A stretch of 10,070 nt of DNA from Chloroflexota bacterium (GTDB lineage Bacteria; Chloroflexota; UBA5177; JANWHV01), in the NCBI GenBank assembly GCA_025924845.1, contig JAICHN010000166.1, forward strand, positions 1-10,070, given 5' to 3'. The translations under genes were made by a program, and so were the position numbers. Position 1 is the first letter of the stretch; each line of letters begins with the position of its first letter. This document shows, piece after piece, positions 6,580-10,070 of the stretch. Under the pieces are notes generated by a model that saw only the letters and a program-made list of their open reading frames with translations, searched no databases and had not been told where the DNA came from.

Positions 6580-7413
6580 TTACTCCCCCTCCAGGTAGAT
6601 AAAGCATTCACCCAGGTCGGGCACGGCTGCCACCTCCGCGCGGCCCGCCGCGACCAACCGTTCCAGTCCGCCGCGCACCAGGGCCGGACTCAGGCCCAGG
6701 TGTTTAGCCAGGGGGCCGGGCAGCGCGTAGACGGCATGCGGCAGATAGGCAGCCAGCAGGGTATCGATCGCCTCGGAGGTGTCCAGGGCGCGCGCCGCCT
6801 CGGTTGCCTCGGGGTAGCGTACCGTGGTCAGAGCATGGCGCATATCCTGGTCCTCGGTCGAGAATACCTTGGCGAGGAGGAGCAGGGCATCGAGTTCGGC
6901 TACTGCCTTGAGGAAAGCCGCCCGTTGCACCTTTCCCGTGGGGAAGCCGGCCGCCTTACGCAACTCACCTGTACCCAGCACGCCGCCTTCTTCCTGGAGG
7001 GCGCGCGCGATCCGCATCGCACCCTCGGAGAGGCCGCCGCTTTGATAGATCTGTTCCGGCGATCGCGGCTCACCGCGCAGACGGAGCACGGCGGGGAGCA
7101 GCGCCCAGGAGACAAGGGTGGGACGCCCGCGGACAATCGCCGTATAGAACGCGGCTTCACGGCGGCCCAACTCCCAGCGCCAGGTATAGACATGACCGGA
7201 TGGGCTGTCCCAACTTGAGTCCGATTTGGTGGTCGGATCGCCGGTGTAGGCATGCAAGAGATCCGGCAGTTCGGGCGAGACCGGATAGAGGGTGGCGACG
7301 CCCAGCCGTTCGATCAGGGCGGTCGCGGCGACCGGATCGGGAACGCGAGTCTGGGTCGATTGGCCCCAATTGACCAAACGGCGCGCCGTAAGCTGTTGTG
7401 CATCCCGCGGCAT
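6580..7413 (-). CDS. AlkZ-related winged-helix protein (YcaQ-like family)
   Basis: The 277-residue protein has tandem winged-helix-like segments. The central block WDSPSGHVYTWRWELGR, LVSWALLPAVLRL and GVLGTGELRKAAGFPTGKV, followed by LKAVAELDALLLLAKVF, is what I recall from AlkZ-related proteins, distant kin of the HTH_42 DNA glycosylases that unhook interstrand crosslinks. Where AlkZ enzymes carry the catalytic QxD after the first helix, this protein reads LGVATLYPVS (37-46), so glycosylase activity is uncertain. The C-terminal LPHAVYALPGPLAKHLGL and GLERLVAAGRAE form another winged-helix-like unit. AAAGGA lies 7 nt before the ATG at 7413. It stands alone on the minus strand, upstream of the repeat cluster. 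It could instead be a DNA-binding regulator. Confidence 0.6.
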   Translation of the reverse strand: MPRDAQQLTARRLVNWGQSTQTRVPDPVAATALIERLGVATLYPVSPELPDLLHAYTGDPTTKSDSSWDSPSGHVYTWRWELGRREAAFYTAIVRGRPTLVSWALLPAVLRLRGEPRSPEQIYQSGGLSEGAMRIARALQEEGGVLGTGELRKAAGFPTGKVQRAAFLKAVAELDALLLLAKVFSTEDQDMRHALTTVRYPEATEAARALDTSEAIDTLLAAYLPHAVYALPGPLAKHLGLSPALVRGGLERLVAAGRAEVAAVPDLGECFIYLEGE

Positions 7414-7507
7414 GTATCCGTCCTTTCACTTGCGCCTATGTCCCTTCAGTGTAGTGGGACCGTACGCCGTTTTCTGGGTAGTACGACGATAGCTATAGGC
7501 GGCAACC

Positions 7508-7551
7508 GGGGACTGCGGTCCCCTGGTAGGGACGAGGGCGACTGCGGTCGC
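7508..7551 (+). repeat. Dispersed twin-hairpin repeat, unit L1
   Basis: Hairpin 1 is GGGGAC-TGCG-GTCCCC (7508-7523). Hairpin 2 is GCGAC-TGCG-GTCGC (7538-7551). The linker TGGTAGGGACGAGG contains GGTAGGGACGA, shared with the other units. Both loops are TGCG closed by C-G. The stem sequences differ from other units but pairing is complete. Confidence 0.75.
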
Positions 7552-7583
7552 GAGGGGTGCCGCGAGGGCGATGCACTGGGCCA

Positions 7584-7628
7584 CACCCGGCCGCAGCCGT
7601 TCGTCCCTGCCTCGCGACCGCAGTCGCG
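7584..7628 (-). repeat. Dispersed twin-hairpin repeat, unit L2 (inverted)
   Basis: Read on the minus strand: hairpin 1 is CGCGAC-TGCG-GTCGCG (7628-7613), the linker is AGGCAGGGACGAA, hairpin 2 is CGGC-TGCG-GCCG (7599-7588), then GGGTG. With L1 it forms a head-to-head inverted pair, and GGCAAC flanks both outer ends (7501-7506 and 7634-7639 reversed). Confidence 0.75.
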
Positions 7629-7699
7629 GGTCCCGTTGCCACACCCGGCCCCACCCGGAGGTTTCAGGTGCTCTATGCGTCAAAGACGAATTATCTATA

Positions 7700-7728
7700 T
7701 TGACAGTTACAGTGACACTGTCTATACT
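7700..7728 (+). promoter_or_regulatory. Sigma-70-type promoter of the merR-VWA operon with internal dyad, probably leaderless
   Basis: The -35 TTGACA (7700-7705) matches consensus. Seventeen bases later comes TATACT (7723-7728), a 5/6 match to TATAAT. The expected start, about 7 nt on, falls at or beside the ATG (7736), and no ribosome site precedes that ATG, so the mRNA may be leaderless. An inverted repeat with arms TATTGACAGT and ACTGTCTATA (9 of 10 pairs) and a 9-nt centre spans both boxes. It is a likely operator. The normal 17-bp spacer differs from the 19-20 bp typical of MerR-activated promoters, which suggests repression by the MerR product. Confidence 0.75.
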
Positions 7729-7735
7729 GAGCGAC

Positions 7736-8530
7736 ATGGACGAGAACGAGGACGGGCTGACCATCGAGGAACTGGCGGCGGAAGTGGGGCTGTCGGTGCG
7801 TGCCGTGCGCTTCTATATCACCGAGAAGCTGCTTCCTCCGTTGGGATCGCGGGGCAAGGGGGCGGTCTGGGGTGAGGATCACCTGCTGCGGCTGCGCTTG
7901 ATCCGCGGACTGACTGAACGGCGCCTGACCCTGGCCGAAATCAGGGATCGTCTGGCCAATCTGTCGACGGCGGATGTGCGCGCCCTGCTGGCAGAGGAGG
8001 GCCGGCAGTCACAAGCGCTCGCTCGCACCCTTCGCGAACCCTCGGCCAAGGAGTACCTGGCTACGCTGCTTCGTCAGGCCCGGGCGGCCCGTGCCCCCAC
8101 TCCTCCGTCGGCGCCCTCCGCCCTATCGCCCGGCGCGCCCACCGCTCCGACGCCGGTCTCCGGTGCTCCGGTCCCGCCGGCGGAAGGCGCGCCGTTTGAT
8201 GCCGCTCCCGGTTGGTACGCCCGAACGGCGCCAGGGCAGGGAGCCGTGCCCACCTCACGGGCGGCGGGCCCGCCGAGCGGCGCCTTCGCCGCCCGGTCTG
8301 CTTTGCCGCGGCACAAGGCCGTCGAAAGCGCCGCGGGCTATGCGGAAGCAGTTCAATCCGACGGGTCGAATCGCTGGGTGCGGCACCAGTTGGCGCCGGG
8401 GGTGGAGCTACATGTGCGGGAGGATGCATTGCCCTCGCAACGCCCCTTGATTGATCGGTTGTTGGCCGCCGCCCAGTCGGCGAGCGGCGACGAGGCGGAG
8501 TCCCGGTCGGGGCTCGAAAGGAACGAATGA
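7736..8530 (+). CDS. MerR-family transcriptional regulator with disordered linker and C-terminal module
   Basis: The 264-residue protein begins with a MerR winged helix-turn-helix: LTIEELAAEVGLSVRAVRFY (8-27), EKLLPP, then the wing segment SRGKGAVWGEDHLLRLRLI (38-56) and LTLAEIRDRL (64-73). Helical sequence continues to about 120 and could dimerise. About 120-210 is Pro/Ala/Gly-rich and probably disordered. A short module WVRHQLAPGVELHV (214-227) with a following amphipathic helix ends the protein. No cysteine metal site or drug-binding domain is visible. The frame is open back to 7571, but the ATG at 7736 is chosen because the HTH follows and the promoter ends there. Its last codons overlap the VWA gene (ATGA), so the two are translationally coupled. 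It probably autoregulates. Confidence 0.82.
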   Translation: MDENEDGLTIEELAAEVGLSVRAVRFYITEKLLPPLGSRGKGAVWGEDHLLRLRLIRGLTERRLTLAEIRDRLANLSTADVRALLAEEGRQSQALARTLREPSAKEYLATLLRQARAARAPTPPSAPSALSPGAPTAPTPVSGAPVPPAEGAPFDAAPGWYARTAPGQGAVPTSRAAGPPSGAFAARSALPRHKAVESAAGYAEAVQSDGSNRWVRHQLAPGVELHVREDALPSQRPLIDRLLAAAQSASGDEAESRSGLERNE

Positions 8531-9819
8531 TGGCTATCAACGGCGTGTCTCAACCATCGAGCCCCGGCGCTGGGGGCGTCCGCTTGACCGTTACCCCGGA
8601 ACGTCGCCTGCTGCCAGCGGCGGGCGGCTCCTGGCAAATTCTCTTCACGCTCAAGGTGGACAAGATACCGGACACCGCCATACGCGACCGGATGCCGGTG
8701 AGCCTGGCCCTGGTGGTCGATCGGAGCGGTTCCATGCAGGGCGAGAAGCTCGAAACGGCGAAGCGGGCGGTCTCCGCCGTGCTCGCCCGCCTGGAGGAAC
8801 GAGATCGCGCGGCGGTGGTGATATTCGACCACCAGGTGGAGGTGCTGCAAGCCCCCGCTCCGGTTACCGCCGCGCTCCGCGCCGCCATTCGCGAGTCGCT
8901 GACCAAGGTCCAGGCGCGGGGTAACACCGCCCTGCACGAGGGTTGGCTTACCGGATGCACGGCCATCTGTCCCGCCGGCGGGACGGATGGGCATGCCGAT
9001 CGGGTGACGCGCTGCTTCTTGCTGACCGATGGACAGGCCAACGAAGGTTTGACCGATCCCGAGACCATCGCGACCCAGGCGGCGGATGTTCTTTCCCGAA
9101 CCGGCGTGGGTACCAGCACCTTTGGCATTGGGGACTACAATGAGCACTTGCTGGCTCCGCTCGCCACGGCCGGGGGCGGTGACTTTCATCACCTCCGTAC
9201 CTCGGCTGAAATCGCCAACACGTTTGTGGGCGAACTGGGTGAGTTGCTCGCGATTGCCGTGCGGCGGGTCCGCCTGGAAGTAGAGCTGGATCCCGGCATG
9301 CCGCTGCAGGTGATCAGCGAGTATGGGCTGCAGCCGGACGCCGCCCCCACTCGCTGGTCGATCGCGATCGGCGATTTATTGGCCGATGAGGAACGCCGGG
9401 TGGTCGTTCGCTGTGCGGTGCCGCCGCTCGTGGACCGTTCGAGCCGGCGGATCCGGGCGCGGGTCGCCTGGGAGGCGTCCGGCTCCGCGCAAAGCGGCCC
9501 CTGGCAAGAGGTCTCCGGCACCTATGCCGATCCCGCGGCCTTTGCCGCTGAAACGCCCGAGCCGGAGGTGAGCAATTGGGCCGGGCTGCACGGAGCCTAC
9601 CGCGCCCAGCACGAGGCGAGTCGCCTGGCACACCAGGGAAACATGCCGGGCGCCATGAGTGCGCTAAGGGCCGCCGCCTCGGCCGTACCGCCCGCCGCTC
9701 CCATGGCGGCGGCTATCCTGGCCGAGTTGAGCGAGACGGAGCATCACCTGGATGACAAGAACATGCTGTACAATGCGATACGACAGAGCAAGGGTAAACG
9801 GGATCTCCGCCAACCGTAA
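8527..9819 (+). CDS. VWA (von Willebrand factor A) domain protein with complete MIDAS
   Basis: The 430-residue protein has a beta-rich N-terminal segment (18-45) and a VWA domain from about 57 to 245. Its metal-ion-dependent adhesion site is complete: Asp65-x-Ser67-x-Ser69 in DRSGSMQG, Thr134 in GNTAL and Asp168 in LLTDGQAN. Such domains bind a partner through a Mg ion. Residues about 245-340 form a second beta-rich region, and the last 90 residues are Ala-rich and helical. There is no signal peptide or membrane segment, so it is likely cytosolic. The layout resembles stand-alone YfbK-like or chloride-channel-annotated VWA proteins, though nothing here supports channel function. AAAGGAA lies before ATG 8527, which overlaps the merR stop by 4 nt; ATG 8530 is an alternative. 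It probably works with, or senses signals for, the MerR protein. Confidence 0.88.
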   Translation: MMAINGVSQPSSPGAGGVRLTVTPERRLLPAAGGSWQILFTLKVDKIPDTAIRDRMPVSLALVVDRSGSMQGEKLETAKRAVSAVLARLEERDRAAVVIFDHQVEVLQAPAPVTAALRAAIRESLTKVQARGNTALHEGWLTGCTAICPAGGTDGHADRVTRCFLLTDGQANEGLTDPETIATQAADVLSRTGVGTSTFGIGDYNEHLLAPLATAGGGDFHHLRTSAEIANTFVGELGELLAIAVRRVRLEVELDPGMPLQVISEYGLQPDAAPTRWSIAIGDLLADEERRVVVRCAVPPLVDRSSRRIRARVAWEASGSAQSGPWQEVSGTYADPAAFAAETPEPEVSNWAGLHGAYRAQHEASRLAHQGNMPGAMSALRAAASAVPPAAPMAAAILAELSETEHHLDDKNMLYNAIRQSKGKRDLRQP

Positions 9820-9872
9820 GTGCCTATTGCCCCAACAGGCTCTCGCGGTCGGCGTAGTTTAATGCTCGCGGG

Positions 9873-9919
9873 CCTGCGACTGTGGTCGCAAGGTAGGGAC
9901 GAACGGCTGCGGCCGGGTG
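9873..9919 (+). repeat. Dispersed twin-hairpin repeat, unit A
   Basis: This 47-nt unit is identical to unit B except for one base. Hairpin 1 has stem TGCGAC/GTCGCA with loop TGTG, the one departure from the TGCG loop. The linker is AGGTAGGGACGAA, hairpin 2 is CGGC-TGCG-GCCG, then GGGTG. It starts 53 bp after the VWA stop. Confidence 0.8.
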
Positions 9920-9929
9920 GGCGGCGAGA

Positions 9930-9976
9930 CCTGCGACTGCGGTCGCAAGGTAGGGACGAACGGCTGCGGCCGGGTG
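9930..9976 (+). repeat. Dispersed twin-hairpin repeat, unit B
   Basis: A direct copy of unit A with a 57-bp period and a 10-nt spacer GGCGGCGAGA between them. Hairpin 1 (9932-9947) is TGCGAC-TGCG-GTCGCA; hairpin 2 (9961-9972) is CGGC-TGCG-GCCG. Two copies with a short spacer do not make a CRISPR array. Confidence 0.8.
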
Positions 9977-10028
9977 TTAGACGCTACCAGGTCAAAGAAG
10001 GTCGCATCATCCCGCACTAGGAACTGGG

Positions 10029-10070
10029 CACCCGGCCGCAGCCGTCGTATCCTGCCTTCCGCCCGTAGCC
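10029..10070 (-). repeat. Dispersed twin-hairpin repeat, unit D (inverted, degenerate, reaches the window end)
   Basis: The first 16 bases, CACCCGGCCGCAGCCG, are the exact reverse complement of the end of units A and B. The linker region is altered, and the hairpin 1 region is degenerate or cut by the window edge. Together, A, B and D form a right-hand cluster with two direct units and one inverted unit. Confidence 0.65.

Larger units (their letters stand above)
7414..7735. other. Intergenic region between the AlkZ-related and MerR genes
   Basis: This 322-bp divergent gap holds, from left to right, the ribosome site and start region of the AlkZ-related gene (7414 to about 7500), the inverted pair of twin-hairpin repeats (about 7501-7639), and the MerR promoter (7700-7728). 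Open frames crossing it are repeat translations and not genes. Confidence 0.7.

Noticed and set aside
6550..7218. 222-codon plus-strand frame opposite the AlkZ-related gene
   Set aside because: Shadow frame in high-GC DNA; the minus-strand frame has coherent winged-helix segments and a good ribosome site.
7571..7735. Upstream extension of the MerR gene to 7571
   Set aside because: It would translate through repeat L2 and the promoter; the HTH begins right after 7736.
8353..9192. 279-codon minus-strand frame opposite the VWA gene
   Set aside because: Antisense shadow of a gene with complete MIDAS motifs; composition is low-complexity Gly/Arg-rich with no recognisable domain.
9873..9976. CRISPR-like tandem repeat
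   Set aside because: Only two units with a 10-nt spacer, further units inverted, and no cas genes; it is a dispersed palindromic repeat.
9820..10020. 66-codon plus-strand frame directly after the VWA gene
   Set aside because: Its residues (LRLRSQGRDERLRPG, twice) are translation of repeat units A and B; there is no ribosome site, and the same peptide appears antisense in the left repeat cluster.

Overview
This is a high-GC bacterial stretch (about two-thirds G+C by eye) with compact genes and several short, strongly base-paired intergenic repeats. No rRNA, tRNA or classical marker gene fixes the taxon. The mix of a DUF3883 helicase fragment, a winged-helix AlkZ-related protein, a MerR gene coupled to a VWA gene, and dispersed GC-rich palindromic repeats reminds me most of Chloroflexota, but that is an impression and not proof.

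Layout. (1) Bases 1-2482 are a graveyard of defence and stability genes. On the minus strand lie a GNAT toxin-like acetyltransferase that has lost its N-terminus and, directly behind its stop codon in the same frame, a start-less ribbon-helix-helix antitoxin tail. On the plus strand lie the first 42 codons of a DUF1156 DNA methylase (anti-phage type), about 420 bp of unassigned AT-richer sequence, and then the C-terminal part of a DUF3883 helicase. The middle of that anti-phage locus has been lost or replaced. (2) Bases 2522-5162 hold three minus-strand genes in the order Dam-type adenine methylase, small-molecule class I methyltransferase, cyclase-family metal hydrolase. The last two are separated by a 132-bp gap with two strong hairpins. 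(3) A divergent promoter region leads to a Nudix hydrolase (5287-5739) and a macrodomain protein (6011-6553) on the plus strand. Both families act on nucleotide or ADP-ribose derivatives. (4) An AlkZ-related winged-helix protein (6580-7413, minus) converges on the macrodomain gene. (5) Bases 7736-9819 carry a tight two-gene operon: a MerR-type regulator with a long disordered linker and a small C-terminal module, overlapping by 4 nt (ATGA) a VWA protein with a complete MIDAS metal site. The promoter is near consensus with a 17-bp spacer, contains a dyad, and would put the transcript start at or next to the ATG, so the mRNA may be leaderless. (6) Clusters of one dispersed repeat family sit on both sides of this operon, about 7501-7639 and 9873-10070.

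The most noteworthy signals are two. The first is the repeat family: each unit is two short hairpins with a TGCG loop closed by C-G (an RNA cUNCGg tetraloop), joined by a fixed linker, and the stems vary while pairing is kept. The second is the MerR-VWA operon with its leaderless-looking promoter, bracketed by these repeats. The region looks like an accessory patch where defence systems have landed and decayed beside housekeeping-style nucleotide and DNA-maintenance genes.
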